Assembly: GCA_022376465.1 (NCBI GenBank)
Contig: JACDTU010000004.1
Coordinates: 1,550,001 to 1,614,000 of the forward strand
Source: Cubamyces lactineus
Taxonomy: Eukaryota > Basidiomycota > Agaricomycetes > Polyporales > Polyporaceae
Direction of reading: 5' to 3'
DNA: 64,000 bases
Shown here: positions 31,680-44,200 of the stretch, in pieces
Position numbering within the stretch: position 1 is the stretch's first letter
How the letters are laid out: every line of letters begins with the position of its first letter
The notes under the pieces: model-generated
Told to the model about the DNA's origin: nothing
Database searches by the model: none
Seen by the model: the letters and a program-made list of their open reading frames with translations, nothing else
Made by a program: the position numbers and the translations under genes

Positions 31680-33623
31680 ATGTCTGCCATCGCTGAGCTC
31701 CTCACCCCTCCCCCGTCGGTGGTCGACCTCCCTGACGATGTCACCGACAAAACATGTCCCGACAATGTCTCAATACCCTCAGCTCGCGGCATTCCCTCAA
31801 TATCATCACCTCGCAACAGATACCAGCGTAAGATGGGGGAGACTGAACTCTCATACTTTCTCCCATCGAGGCAAAGTGGCGTCAATGACATGTCAGTGCT
31901 GTCGCAGTAAGTCTCTTATACGTCAACTGACGTCTTGCGCAGGTACTTGCATCTTGGCTTCAAGGCGCCGGAACGCATAGCCAAGCGTTCCAGGATGTGT
32001 ACTGTGTGGGCCATCCTGCGCCTTCGTCACCCTATGCTCTGCGCCCGCGCGGAGCTGTACGACTACGGCGATGTAAGGTTCATGTGCGTACAATCTTTGT
32101 TGTTTCATGTGGGCGCTACATATAGTCTGATGCCATTCGTAGCTATGACGCACCCTCGTCTGCTGAGGACGCTTATTGCGACGCAGACGCGAACCTGGAG
32201 TATAGGAACCAGTCCAAAGACGGTCGGTGGCCCCCGCACAACCAGCTCATCTCTGTACTGACGTATCGTTTCTCCCAGAGTTGATTGACGACTACCTCAA
32301 TGGCCCCCGCACGCTGTCCAACAACAAACTCTCATACCTCATTGTGGCGGAGCCTCCGACCTCCCCGGGCTTGATGCCTACGCCGCCACGAACACCTTCT
32401 CCACCCAGCGTCGCCTTATTAGAAGCTGAACCATCCTTCGAAGACGATGTCAATGTCGAACACAAGCGTGAATACGAATTGCTCATCTGTGCGATGCATT
32501 TCCTCGGCGACGGCATGGCGTTGCATCAGTTTGCAAATGACTTCTTCGGTTTACTCGGCGGCGCGACGTCGGACGAGCAGCTTAGCGACATGCTTCAGGC
32601 TGAATGGCGCACTCGGTGGCACGTCGCCCCTGAGGAAGTGAGTTTGCTCCCTTCAAGTAGCGTTTTGTGCGGCCACTGACGCCGGGACCGCAGTGCATTC
32701 TTCCTGCCGCGCTGGAAGATAACATGCCGCTTTCCCCTCTCAAGTTCCGACGGGTAGCCGCCCAGGTGGACTTCCAGCTGTCACAGCAGCGGCTGGTAGG
32801 CGGACAGGTCTTCCCTCGCCGGAAGCATTCTGAGCGCCACACCGTTGTCCCCACTGTCTCCTTCCCCGAAGAGCGGACGAAGGCTATCCTGAAGAAGTGC
32901 AAAGCCAATGGCGTCTCTATCTCCGCAGCGTTGTTCGCTATCTGCAACGTCGCATGGGCCCGCATGGGCGGGGGCAGCAAAGCGGCCCCTACACTCATGT
33001 ATTCCGCGCTCAACCTTCGCCCGTACTTCACAGAGAGGCGCGCGGCGCCCTGGGATTCGTACTGGTATCTCGCCATCGGCTACTTCAACGTCGTCTTGCC
33101 GAGCTTCCTCCCTTCTGGGACCACTGCCGAGCGCACGTTCTGGCTCCGCGCGCGGCAGGCGAAGGAGCAGAGCACGCGCGCTGCGAAGAGCCCTCTCGTC
33201 GCTTCGCGCACACACGAGATGGCAGCTGAGCGGGGCGAGCGTGCGCGCGTCTGGGCCAAAGAAGACGACGAGCGCGATCGGGGCACTTGGATACCGCCTA
33301 CGCCGACCTCTCAAGCTCAGCAGCTGCCTCCGAGAGAGTCGGTGCTCCCTGCGCGTGCCAAGGCGTCCGCGGCTGCACTCATCGGTCTTTCTCTACTGGG
33401 TAACCTCGATGGCATATACAAGCATGCCGCGTTCCCGGACACAGAGCTCCATACCCTGACGACAGGTTCGCGGCAGCGCCACGGCGCGATGCTTCTCTTC
33501 GGGTACACCTTCAAAGCGCGACTCTGGATAAGCTTGGGGTATGACTGCAACGGCTTTGAGGGGGACGTTGTAGACCGCTTCTGGAAAGAAGCACTGGACT
33601 GCGTGGACGAGTTTCTTGGATAG
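31680..33623 (+). CDS. HxxxD CoA-dependent acyltransferase-like protein (15-O-acetyltransferase-type)
   Basis: 573 aa. Exons: 31680-31891, 31943-32083, 32143-32222, 32279-32637, 32694-33623. The N-terminal RKMGETELSYFLPSRQSGVND continues over an intron into MYLHLGF, typical of the basidiomycete family resembling alcohol and trichothecene acetyltransferases. The general-base motif is H218-F-L-G-D222. Later segments include VSISAALFAICNVAW and YTFKARLWISLGYDCNGF. The plant BAHD DFGWG motif is absent, as usual in this group. It should transfer an acyl group from acyl-CoA to a hydroxyl or amine; acceptor unknown. No polyketide synthase, terpene cyclase or P450 lies nearby, so there is no cluster context. 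The long Pro/Thr linker around 176-190 is low-complexity. Confidence 0.8.
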
Positions 33624-33737
33624 TTTGGTCTGATTGGACGCTGTGCATTGCATATGGACTCATGTTGTACGTATGGAGTAGATACTATGGAGACGCTAGT
33701 TTTGACGTAGTAAGAGTGTTGTATGTACATCTGCCTG

Positions 33738-34775
33738 TCATTCTCGGTGTAGTCGCAACTTTACCCGATGTACTCTGCATGCTTTAGAAATGCGGTCAAG
33801 ATCCACATCGCTCAGGTCGCTGATCAGTTCCAGTGTCTTGAGGGAAAGGGGTGCCGCATCATGCGCGAGGTAGGCGAGCAGAGGACCCTCTTGCGAGGGT
33901 ATGAAAGGAAGTCGGAGAGATTGCAGATTGGTTGGAATTGCTCCGAAAATGTCGGGAACCGCACCCGTCGAGCAACCGAGATGTTCCAATGAGCGGTATT
34001 GTCGTATGAGTGGCTCGATGGCGGGAAAAGGGAGTTTCAGTGTGCCGCTTGCCACAATATCGAGGCTCTTTAGATCTGCACAGTGCGAAAGGATACAAGA
34101 TACGAGTGCAGAGTCTCCCTCCGACTCGGCACCAAACTTGCTAACGATGCGGAGGGACTCGATCCGGCTTCCAACAGCAGCGAAGAGTTTGTCCAAGGCA
34201 GGGGAATGCCCCCCGTAAGCGATGATGCTGAGATGCCGGAGCATCGGGGAAGAGCGAGTGAGAGAGCCCTGCTCGTCTCCGCTGAGCTCTAGCGACAAAG
34301 ACTTGAGGTGAGGGAGATCCAGGACGGATTGTACGGCAGACAAGGTATACAGCCTCCCTCGTAGGTCAATGTTTCGTGCCGTCTGCAAGGCTGGTAAGGA
34401 CAGGAAACTCGGCAGAAGGTGGCCGCGCTCCCAAGTCCACAAGAAGTCGCGCAGATGGTGCATTGGTATGAGCGCGATCCAATCGCATAGTTCCGGTGTT
34501 GGGGAGTGTGTCCACATCGTGACGAGGGAGAGGCGGCGTACGAAGCGGAGCAGATGTGGGCGGGACCTCAGCGTGCGCGCGAGAAGGGCGTCCCTGCGAC
34601 ATGGGGCCAGCGGGGAGTACTGGATGTCCTTGTATAGCGCTGCTTGGGCAGGGACAGCCCATGCGCGACAAACAAGAGCAGCGTAGGCGAGAGTTTCTGG
34701 ACACGGCGTGTGCTCGAAGATGAGGTGAAGGAGATCCTCCTGCAAAGGCGCGGGTGGCCTGTGTAGGGACTGCAT
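33738..34775 (-). CDS. F-box/LRR-like protein
   Basis: 345 aa from the ATG at 34775 (MQSLHRPPAPL), single exon. The F-box at about residues 10-50 reads LQEDLLHLIFEHTPCPETL...ALVCRAWAVPAQAALYKDI. The rest has leucine-rich repeats without strict spacing (LPHLKSLSLELSG, ADLKSLDIVASGTL, SLKTLELISDLSDVDL). It is a putative SCF substrate receptor of the type hugely expanded in mushroom genomes. The frame continues upstream without an ATG (LDTEYPRLQQCSKRLAE, behind a possible tcttacag acceptor), so a further 5' exon may exist. No substrate can be guessed. Confidence 0.78.
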   Translation of the reverse strand: MQSLHRPPAPLQEDLLHLIFEHTPCPETLAYAALVCRAWAVPAQAALYKDIQYSPLAPCRRDALLARTLRSRPHLLRFVRRLSLVTMWTHSPTPELCDWIALIPMHHLRDFLWTWERGHLLPSFLSLPALQTARNIDLRGRLYTLSAVQSVLDLPHLKSLSLELSGDEQGSLTRSSPMLRHLSIIAYGGHSPALDKLFAAVGSRIESLRIVSKFGAESEGDSALVSCILSHCADLKSLDIVASGTLKLPFPAIEPLIRQYRSLEHLGCSTGAVPDIFGAIPTNLQSLRLPFIPSQEGPLLAYLAHDAAPLSLKTLELISDLSDVDLDRISKACRVHRVKLRLHRE

Positions 34776-35320
34776 CTCAGCCAATCTCTTGGAACACTGT
34801 TGGAGGCGAGGATATTCAGTGTCAAGCTGTAAGACAAGAAGATGCAGTATTTGATACTTACCTGGCTGTATGAGCGACTGCTAGGTTCGCGTGAGGCCGC
34901 TACCTATGTGGAGGAGGGTGCCGATGGCTTGCTGTCTCGCCATCTAGCGCACAAGCTACCTATATACAGTGGATCTACAGCGATTGATAAGTGCCTTCAT
35001 GCATCTGACACACGTACCAGCATCCATGTTGGTGAGAGTACTGCTCTGTGCGTGTCACTGTGTGGTGAGGCCGATAGTCAGCAAGTTCGGCCATAACGGT
35101 AAGCGTTTCACAAGAGCCTGAGGACTTCTTGAGTACCGCGCTGGTGGTTCTCCGGTCAAGCGCCGGTCTCAGTTTTGCACGTGCTCGACGCGTTCGACGC
35201 GTCCTGGTCTTTCCCTCCGTCCTCCATCTCGCTTGGCCACACCTCCCCAGTCACAGCGCTTCGCACCGCGGCCTCTATCGGAACTTGTCTGCGACTGTTG
35301 TTCTGTGGAAACACCAAAAC
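34776..35320. other. Divergent promoter region of F-box/LRR and Rsc9-like genes
   Basis: 545 nt between starts on opposite strands. No independent gene is seen; a possible extra 5' exon of the F-box gene may lie at about 34776-34830. Confidence 0.45.
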
Positions 35321-37340
35321 ATGTCGGGCATAGCTGCGCTCGCCCAAACCGCGGGCCACCGGCGTCAGACTCCTGCTCCCGTCCCTCCTCGACCAAATCT
35401 CACTGACGACTATGAAAGTGAGTGATCCTCCGTGCATTTGAGGCTTTGCTATGAACGCATGGATAGGATGGTATACCGAGGCGACCCCCAACAACCGTAT
35501 GCTCCTGTCTCTTCGTTCTGGCATCGACTCCGAAGTGGCTTGGGCGCTCGACCGACTATGCAGACTGTGCCAAAACGAGCAGTTCATGCTCAGAGCCATC
35601 CCCGGCTTGACAGACGCCCTCTTCGAATGGCCAGAATGGTACACGAAGGAAGGCGCAAAGCAATATTCGGACGACTCTATCTTCTTTGCTGTTCCACCGG
35701 AGAAGGAGCGCAGGCGGAGGCATGCTATCGAATCTCTCTTCATCCTCCGCAATGCCGCCATGCATCCATCCAATGGAGAAGAGCTTGCGATACACCCCAA
35801 CACTCGCGACCTCATCCTTTGCGCTCTACACGAACTCAAGCCAAATACAGATGCCAACTGCGAGTTTCTCCTCTATGTCATAGAAATTCTCCAGTCCATT
35901 GCTACCAACATCGTCCTTCCTCCTCCCAATGCGTCGCCGAAAGCAAGCCCTATCGGTCCACTGCAGCAGATTGCCGGCTTTTCCTCCAACCGCTCCCTCA
36001 TAATCGCTGCACTTACTGCCCTGACCATCATGTATTCAAACCCCAGCAACGTCACCCACCTCACCTCCGAATCTCCTGCGCTCGAGACATCCATGAACGT
36101 CCTACCCCTCATCCTTGACAAGGAGCTGATTGACGCTGCGCTAAACTTCATGTACGCGCACCTCTCGTACCCTCCGATGACCAAGGCTTTCCTCCTCCAC
36201 CCACGAATGCCCGGCACTCTGCGTTTGTTGGTATCCCTCATTCTCGCCGATCAATTGGAGGAGAATGTCTCGTTCGAGATCGGCATGCCTGTTTATACCG
36301 CGCCCGCGCAATCATATGTCGCAAGAGATCATGAGCTGACGAAGGAGGAGCTCGACAAGTTAGTCTCAATCTCTGAACCGCAACGATGTTACGAGTGGTG
36401 AGTGGCCTGCGTTCGCTCAAGTTTCAGAGTTAATCGTCGTGCCATTAGGATGAAAACCATGTTCGTGGCGAAAGCAGAGGGAGAGCTGACCCAGGTTGAC
36501 TTCTGGAACCTCTATAAGGACGTTTTCTTACCCTTCCAAGACCGCTACCCCCTCCTAGTCGCCTCCGATGTGATCAAGAACGTTACTACTGTCTTCCCTC
36601 AAGCCCAAGCTATGGTTCTACCAGGTCCACCACAGCGATTCGTTGTTCGCGGTGTGGATCGAAGAAAGGACCTATCTGCGAATGCTCATTACAAGTGCCG
36701 ATGGGATCGTTCGCATTGTTCTGCCGAAGTATTTGCTTCTACGGACGCGCTCTACGAACACATTCTAGACCAACATCTCACTCCATTCGAAGGAGCCCAT
36801 ATGCCTTGTCTGTGGGCAACTTGCCAGCAGTCCGACATCACGAAAGCGCAGATGCGTGGACACGTTCTCACCCATCTTCCGGACATGCAGCCTCCACCGA
36901 AACATCCTGCTCAACCGGATACCGTCACTCTTCCCGCTCCCGGTTACCCCCATCCTGTTGCCGATCCCACAATCCGTCCGCCACCTCCCGCCCGCTCCAC
37001 CCGTGTCACCTACATGCGTCCACATGTGGATCCGCCACCGAGCTCGCTCACGGCTCTACTCATACTCCGAGTGCTCTTTCGAGCGTCATTCGCGTCCTCA
37101 GATGCCGCTCCTCGCGCGGACGATGATCATTTCGGGTTCCCTGGTACGGTTGACGATCCCGAAGAAGACGCGGAAGAGGAGCGCAACAGGAACTCCGACA
37201 GTGACATGGAGGGCGAGAGACGAGGAAGAAAGGCGTTCATAGGCATCCGCTACCTCATGGAGGATGTTCGTTTGCGACACGAAACATTCCAAGGTTGGGT
37301 CACCGAGATGGTCGATGCCGGCCTTACTGGGACGACGTAG
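35321..37340 (+). CDS. Rsc9/ARID2-like chromatin-remodelling subunit (RFX-type domain plus C2H2 finger)
   Basis: 639 aa. Exons: 35321-35417, 35467-36397, 36449-37340. The first splice rebuilds DDYERWYTEATPNNRM. The N-terminal 300 residues are an armadillo-like helical region (EVAWALDRLCRLCQNEQF, LFILRNAAMHPSNGEELA). Around 325-415 is an RFX-type winged-helix-like segment (CYEWMKTMFVAKAEGELTQV, DFWNLYKDVF). A C2H2-type finger follows, with C426, C433, H447 and H452. The combination matches fungal Rsc9 and animal ARID2 lacking the ARID. It is presumably a nuclear subunit of an RSC/PBAF-type SWI/SNF remodeller. The acidic tract EEDAEEERNRNSDSD precedes the conserved C-terminus RYLMEDVRLRHETFQGW. 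Confidence 0.85.
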
Positions 37341-37710
37341 GAACCGTTTCCATGATCTGTAGTGTACTGTATAATGTTTACTATTCTGTATTATTGCCCA
37401 TCATATCCGACAATGATGTATCCGCTTTAGCCGCGACTCACGCGTCTGCTTTCCATGTATAGCACAACTTCAATAACACTGCCACTGTGTTGCGGAGCAT
37501 CACCATCTGCTGTCGACCACTGTCCTTGCCGTACCAACACCAGCTCTGCAAGCACGATCGAGTGCTCTATCGAGTTTCCTGCAGCAGAAAGGGTGATATC
37601 TATCTTCCGCACTAGACCGACGGATAATTCTAGTCGTCGTTCGCCTACAGTGTCACACTCACACCGTTGTTCACTGACGCGCAGGCTGGCCAGCAGCCGG
37701 CTGTTGGTGT
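37341..37710. other. Tandem intergenic spacer
   Basis: 370 nt between the Rsc9-like stop and the ARMH3-like start on the same strand. A 5'-UTR or short upstream exon of the latter is possible. No other gene is seen. Confidence 0.4.
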
Positions 37711-40374
37711 ATGATGGAACGTCGCGACTCTATTCAATTCACCTCGAAGTTCGCGACGACGTATAGTAGACTTTTCCAGGTCAGTGACTCTACCAGCGCT
37801 ATACCACGCCTCTGACGTCGTGGCTAAACCGTGGGCCGCCAGGGTATCTCGGCGGACCAATTGGCTCCCAATCATGACTTGGATCGGTTCTGGTCCGAAC
37901 TCCTTGATCTCGATGTTGACCGAGACTTCCTCGCAACGAAGCTGAACGATGCTCGCAAAGATGATTGCTTGAGCAGACTCAAGGTCTGTCGTACTACGGG
38001 CTCATATTGATGAAGTTGGCGCTGATACCAGGGCACCATGCCAGTAGCCTTTCCTGAACGCGCTCGTAGATGCCTGTATCCGGACCATCCGCTCGGAGGA
38101 GACGGACGATACGAAGAAAAGTCATGCTGCGAGCACTCTAGGCGTTGTTAGTCGCTGCCTCCTGAGCAAGAACCTTGCGGGATGGGAGGTCATGGAGCTC
38201 TTTGCTGGCGGCGTATCTGACAGCGATAGGGTTTTCAATGTGAGCCCTACATATACCAGAGCTAGGTGCCTGTCTTGACCTTGACGACAACCAGGGTCTT
38301 ACATCCGCCATAGACGAGGTCCTCGGCAATACCACACACTCTGGTGAGTTGGAACGGACTACTCGTGTGGGATGCGTTTAGGACTGACCGTTCCAATCAG
38401 CAAGCCTGCGACATGAGGTTCTGCAGATGGCAGTGATCTTCGTTTGCGGTATCAGCCAACTGAGTCCTGGAGCGTATTTCCTTCGACATGATCACTTTCC
38501 TTCCATCGTCACGGTACGAGACTTTCACCTCTCTTTGTAGACCCGCACGCTTACCAGTAGCATAGACGATCACTTCGCCGGATACCGAACAATATACTTT
38601 TGAGGCGGCTCTCCTACTCGCACTATTGGCCAATTTCCACAAATCCGACGCGGCCAAACTCAACCCGTATTTGCGTTGCATCCGGGAGACTACGAACGAA
38701 GATCTCATGCGAGGTATATGCTGGGCTGCCAACTTCGCTGCTGCTGCTGTCGTTAGGTACGAACGAGTTCAGGCGTGTTCCGTTGGTTTGCAGCCATATT
38801 CACTCTGCATCAGGGCGTATCAGAACATATCCGACGACTCGCCACCCTCACTATCATCAACATTCGGATCTTTACTGTTGGCATTACGGCCTGATCGTGC
38901 GCTCGCTACGAAGCCTGTGGACCCTCCTCGCGAGCTCTTCGAAAACCAGTGCGTCTCGTTTGACCGTCTATGGCACTTGCCGCTAATCTTCTCTTCAGGC
39001 CGATCGAGGCTTGTGTAATCTTGCTGCCTATCTTCGAGTTTCTGCACGGAAGTGTAACATTCCGCAAGGTGTTCGCCGATACCCTCACCACCCATGTCGA
39101 GAAGAAGACCTCCACTCCTATACCACCTCTCCCGATTACCCTTCTGTCGCTCGCATCGTATCTTGTATCTCATGCTTCATCCTCGTCATCTCCGCGCTCT
39201 ATTGCCTATGCGAACCTTGTGTGAAATATGCTACTGGTTATCAGCGAGAGCGATGAGATCCTGGGCGCGCTCCGTGCTGAGACCAACGAAAACATCCGCT
39301 TGTGTCGCCAGGTAGGCGGCTTCGCTTTGTCTGTACGGTGATACTAGTATTGAGCGTATGTTGCAGAGACTTCCTCCCCTCCCGCCGTTCCAACCGCCGA
39401 AACCGCCACTGTGTGGTCTGCTCGATTGCTGCATTTTATGGGTTCGGCATAACTTACATAGAAAGCTCGAGGTCCAGTGTTACCTGTGAGTCATGAACCT
39501 CCCGTGTTATGCTCGGTCGGTTCTAACAGGCATGCCCGGTGTATAGAACATGCATCAGTGCTACCTATCGGGTGTTGTGGTTTCTGCAGAGAGAACACGT
39601 CCGACTAGGTTAGCGTCCGTATATGGAGTATGGTTCGTGCTCGTTCTCACCGCCTCCTCAGATTACCATTGGCAGGAACTATGGCGCGCCTTGATTCTCC
39701 TTCTCGACTTCTTGGCCAGCAAGCTAGACAGCCTCACCACCACTGGAGGGGTTGAACAACTTACCCAGGAGGTGTGTTTCAGTATAGACATACCACAATA
39801 CACGAAGGATTGACATGAGCCCGGTCCAGACCTTGTTGTTGATAGACTTCGCTTTGTGCCGCAGCGAGCAACTACTCCCTAGCCCACAAACAGTTCATGA
39901 ACTGGTCGTACGTATTGGAAATACTTTCGATTGAGGGATGTGATACTGACGCATACGGTAGTACGAAGTGGTTCGCTCTGCAGATGTCTTCCGGAAGCAA
40001 CAAGCACTCCTGGATAAACTGGCCAACCCTCACGTTGATAACTCCAAACGCCACTCGGGGTCAAGGCCACGGGCCTCGCAGGCCCTAACGAACATCATCA
40101 CTCTAGCGGAGCAGTATGAGACGAAGCTCAAGGAAGCGGGAGTCCGTTCTGCTAACCAAGGGCTGCGCGCCGTCGCGAAGGAGATCGAGAAGGACGGCCT
40201 AAGCTATGGCACTGGTCTGCACGGAACAGATGACCCTCCGTGAGTGTGCTCTATCGTCAGTCTAGGTAAACCAAATCTGACGCGACCGACGATCTCCATA
40301 ACAGGAAGCTGTCGGAGGATGTAGTTGGGTTCATACGGTTCGCCTACGCCGATGGGATGGCACTTATGCCGTGA
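37711..40374 (+). pseudogene. ARMH3-like (DUF1741) armadillo-like helical protein with in-frame TGA
   Basis: Fourteen exons: 37711-37779, 37843-37983, 38048-38239, 38295-38343, 38401-38513, 38566-38756, 38814-38948, 38999-39311, 39367-39485, 39547-39608, 39662-39771, 39830-39907, 39962-40239, 40305-40374. Together they give 639 codons of a recognisable ARMH3/C10orf76 family protein (QFTSKFATTYSRLFQ, IFVCGISQLSPGAYFLR, LRPDRALATKPVDPPREL, YHWQELWRAL). Animal ARMH3 works with PI4KB and GBF1 at the Golgi. Every splice keeps frame, but a TGA at 39222-39224 interrupts exon 8; coding resemblance resumes directly after it (NMLLVISESDEILGALRAE). It may be a recent pseudogene, a sequence error, stop read-through, or an alternative 63-nt intron. 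I call it pseudogene only provisionally. Confidence 0.72.
39222..39224 (+). other. In-frame TGA inside ARMH3-like exon 8
   Basis: Codons read ...AAC CTT GTG TGA AAT ATG CTA CTG... with conserved-looking sequence on both sides in one frame. Confidence 0.85.
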
Positions 40375-41242
40375 CGTAAATTAGGCGGCTCGACCGCCAC
40401 GCTGTGAGCTGGCAGGCGGCGGTTTTACGCGTGTTTTATGGCCTAGTAGTAGCAGATAAGGCATGAATCGGCAGTCGTTCGATCTGTCTGCCGTGTCAGT
40501 GCATCAAGGATTGCTGGACGGGTTTGCGTTCTTCTGAACCCTGAGCCTGCGTCCAGCGAGATAAGGCCGTGCGCCCGGATATCTGCGTGAGGAAAGGCAT
40601 AGAACACCTTCGATGAGCCCTGGCCGAACACCCCGAATGCGAGACAAGACATGGAGTGTGCACCTCGAAGAGGGCGGCGGGCACAGCGATGGGGTTCCGA
40701 ACGACGTTCAAGACGCACTCGCCCGTCGGGATGGCACGCCTAGAATGGCAATGGGCCGACGGGGCCCAGCCTTCGGGACGGAAGGGCGTCGGAGCCGAGT
40801 CAAGGTGATAAAAACTTTTTGTGCCCGTGGATGTTCACTCGTGACCGCTGCCCCTGCGAGGTCCGTTTGGCTTTTACGTCTGATTCTGAATGCATCAACG
40901 AGTGCAAAATGCACAGCGAACATTTAGATGGGATTACAATAGCCAGGCCCTACAGATAGAATATTTGGCGAGGAATCGCAGCAGGAATCTGAAGGGGAAG
41001 GGGGAGGGATCTCGGCTCGGGACAGACGCTGGCGGAGCGCCCGAGGGCGGGGGAGAGGAGCTGGTGAAGGAGCTGGACGCTGTGTTGGACGATAAGCGTT
41101 TGCTTTTACTCGGTGAATGGCTCGGTGAATCCACCATGGTCAAAACGGCCTCGCCCCCCGTCTGCGGCTCCTCAGCCCTCATTTCCCCTCTCGATCCCCT
41201 CTCAGCCCTTTCCCCGGGTCGAAGGGTGCACGTTTTCCGCCC
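40375..41242. other. Intergenic region upstream of the glycine decarboxylase gene
   Basis: 868 nt. No supported gene; it contains the P-protein promoter. Short open frames on both strands lack domains. Confidence 0.5.
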
Positions 41243-44200
41243 ATGGCGGTATTTCGCAACCTCTGTACCCTCATCTCGAGGAACATCGCCCATCATCCTC
41301 GCCCAGCTTCGCTGAAGACTTCTGCGCGTACTCTTGCGACCGCGAAGACCCCCTCTTCCCTCTTCGCGTCCTTGGACACGTTCTCGGATCGTCACATCGG
41401 CCCCGATGACAATGAGGTCGCGCATATGCTCGCGAAGTTGGGGTATGACTCCATGGATGCCTTCGTTGCCGACACGGTCCCCGAAAAGATCAGGGTTTCG
41501 CCCGCCGCGGTGAGCAACGAATCCATTCCTGCCTTGAGCGAGTCGGAACTCGCGCAGCGCGCGAAGGCGCTTGGGGAGGCCAACAAGCCGTTCAAGAGCT
41601 TCATCGGGATGGGGTATCACAACGCTGTCGTACCTCCGGTCGTTTTGCGCAACGTGAGTGGACGTGATCGTTCTTTCCGCGATATCGCGTCCGACCGTCC
41701 GGGTACAGGTCATGGAAAGCCCAGCGTGGTACACACCTTACACCCCATATCAGCCTGAGATCGCTCAAGGTACAGTTGCATCGCTAGGTTCGTATCGATT
41801 CGGGCGGGTAACATGTAATCTTCAGGACGTCTTGAATCCCTGGTCAACTTCCAGACGATGGTGATGTCAATGACGTCCATGGATATCGCCAATGCTTCCC
41901 TCCTGGATGAAGCTACCGCCGCGGCGGAGGGCATGGTCATGGCATTCACTGGTTCCAACGGCAAGAAACGGACGTTCTTCGCGGACAATGGAGTCGCTCC
42001 TCAGACCATCGCTGTTTTGAAGACGCGGGCGAAGGGCTTCGGTATCAACTTGGTTGTGGGAGACGCGCTGACGGACTTGAGCAACGAAGCGCTCCGTGCG
42101 GATCTATGCGGCGTTTTGGTCCAATACCCCGATGTGAACGGCACTGTCAAGGATTTCTCCGGATTGGCCGACACTGTCCACTCTTCAGGCGCTTTGCTCG
42201 TATGCGCTACCGATCTGCTGGCGCTTACCATGCTGAAGCCGCCGGGTGAATGGGGCGCCGATATAGTCTTGGGCAATTCTGCACGGTTTGGTGTTCCTGC
42301 TGGCTATGGTGGGCCGCACGCAGCTTTCTTCGCTTGCACGGACAAGCTCAAGCGCAAGATGCCTGGTCGTCTGATTGGCAGAAGTCGCGATGTCGAAGGC
42401 AAGCCCGCATACCGTCTGGCTCTGCAGAGTAGGTGGCTGGTCCTGAATACAGTGAAGCTTGATCTGACCTCTAGATAGCCCGCGAGCAGCATATTCGTCG
42501 CGAGAAGGCTACTAGCAACATCTGCACTAGTCAAGCGCTCCTTGCTAATATGGCTGCAATGTATGCTGTCTACCATGGCCCCGTCAACCTGCAACGCATC
42601 GCGCAGAAAGTCCATGGCTTCACGCAGCTCATCAAGAATGCGGTGGAGAACTACGGATATAAGGCAGTCAGCTCCCAATTCTTCGATACCCTCACCTTCG
42701 ATGTCAGCAATGTTGTCAAGGATGCAGAGGCGGTACACTCTGCTGCCCTTGCTGTCGGTATCAACTTGCGCAGGATCGATGGCCGTCACGTTGGCCTGAC
42801 TTTGGACGAGAGTGTTGGCACCGAGGACATCGTGGCACTGATCAACGTCTTCGCCTCCGCTGCTTCGCAACCACCTATCTCGTCTAACGATCTCAACCCC
42901 ACCGAGCTTCCCGCCATCCCGGAGAATCTGCGCCGCACCTCCAAGTTCTTGCCTCATCCCGTCTTCAACACCCACCACTCCGAGACCGAGATGCTCCGGT
43001 ACATTTACCACCTCCAGTCCAAGGACCTCGGCCTAGTACACGCGATGATCCCGCTCGGCAGCTGCACGATGAAGCTCAACAGCACGAGTAGTATGATGCC
43101 CCTCACGTGGCCTGAGTTCGCGAATGTGCATCCTTTTGCGCCCAAGGACCAAGTTCAAGGCTACGAGCAGCTGATCAAGGTATGTATCTGCCTCCGCTGC
43201 GATACCTGAGGATGTGTGTTGACAGCGAACACAGGAATTGGAATCCGACCTCTGCAAGATCACCGGCTTCCACGCCTGCTCTCTTCAGCCCAACTCTGGA
43301 GCTGCAGGCGAGTATGCTGGCCTTTCAGTAATCCGAGCCTACCATGCATCGCGTGGTGAGGGTCACCGCGACATTTGTCTCATCCCCGTCAGCGCTCACG
43401 GAACGAACCCGGCTGTGAGTATCCTATGTAGTTGCCGTGTCTACCAGTGCTTACCTGACCTTCGATCTGTAGTCCGCCGTCATGGCTGGCTTGAAGGTGG
43501 TACCGGTGAAGACCCACGCAGATGGGAATCTCGATCTCGAAGACCTCAAGGCCAAGGCCGAGAAACACAAGGACAAGCTGGCCGCTTTCATGGTATGGGC
43601 CAGTCGTCATTCTGAATATCGCGAGTACCGACCAAGCGTTTGATTCAGATCACCTACCCCTCAACTTTCGGTGTCTTCGAACATGGTGTACAGGACGTGA
43701 GTCGCAGTTGTGTATCCCGCGGCATGTAGCATAGGGTCTGACCTATTGCTTCAGGCGTGCAAGATCATTCATGATAACGGCGGTCAAGTCTACCTGGACG
43801 GTGCCAACTTGAACGCTCAAATCGGTCTGACCAACCCTGCCACCTGCGGCGGTGACGTTTGCCATATGAATCTCCACAAGACCTTCGCGATGTGAGTGCT
43901 GTCGACCTGCACTATGCATCTTGATTCTAAACTAACATCCCTTCATCTCCAGCCCACACGGTGGCGGTGGTCCTGGTGTTGGGTATGTATACATATCCGT
44001 ACCATCGCGAGAATCGTGCTGACAAATCACAATATAGTCCCATCTGTGTCGCTGAGCATCTCGCGCCTTTCTTGCCCTCCCACCCGATTATTCCCACTGG
44101 GGGTGACAAGGCGATCAGCGCGGTTGCCGCGGCGCCCTATGGCAGCGCATCCATTCTTCTGATCTCCTGGGCGTACATCAAGATGCTTGGAGGAGCCGGT

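Noticed and set aside
31604..33623. Secondary-metabolite cluster around the acyltransferase
   Set aside because: Neighbours are F-box, Rsc9-like and Golgi genes; no synthase, cyclase, P450 or transporter typical of a cluster.
42304..43011. 235-codon minus-strand open frame
   Set aside because: Antisense shadow of the P-protein coding exons.
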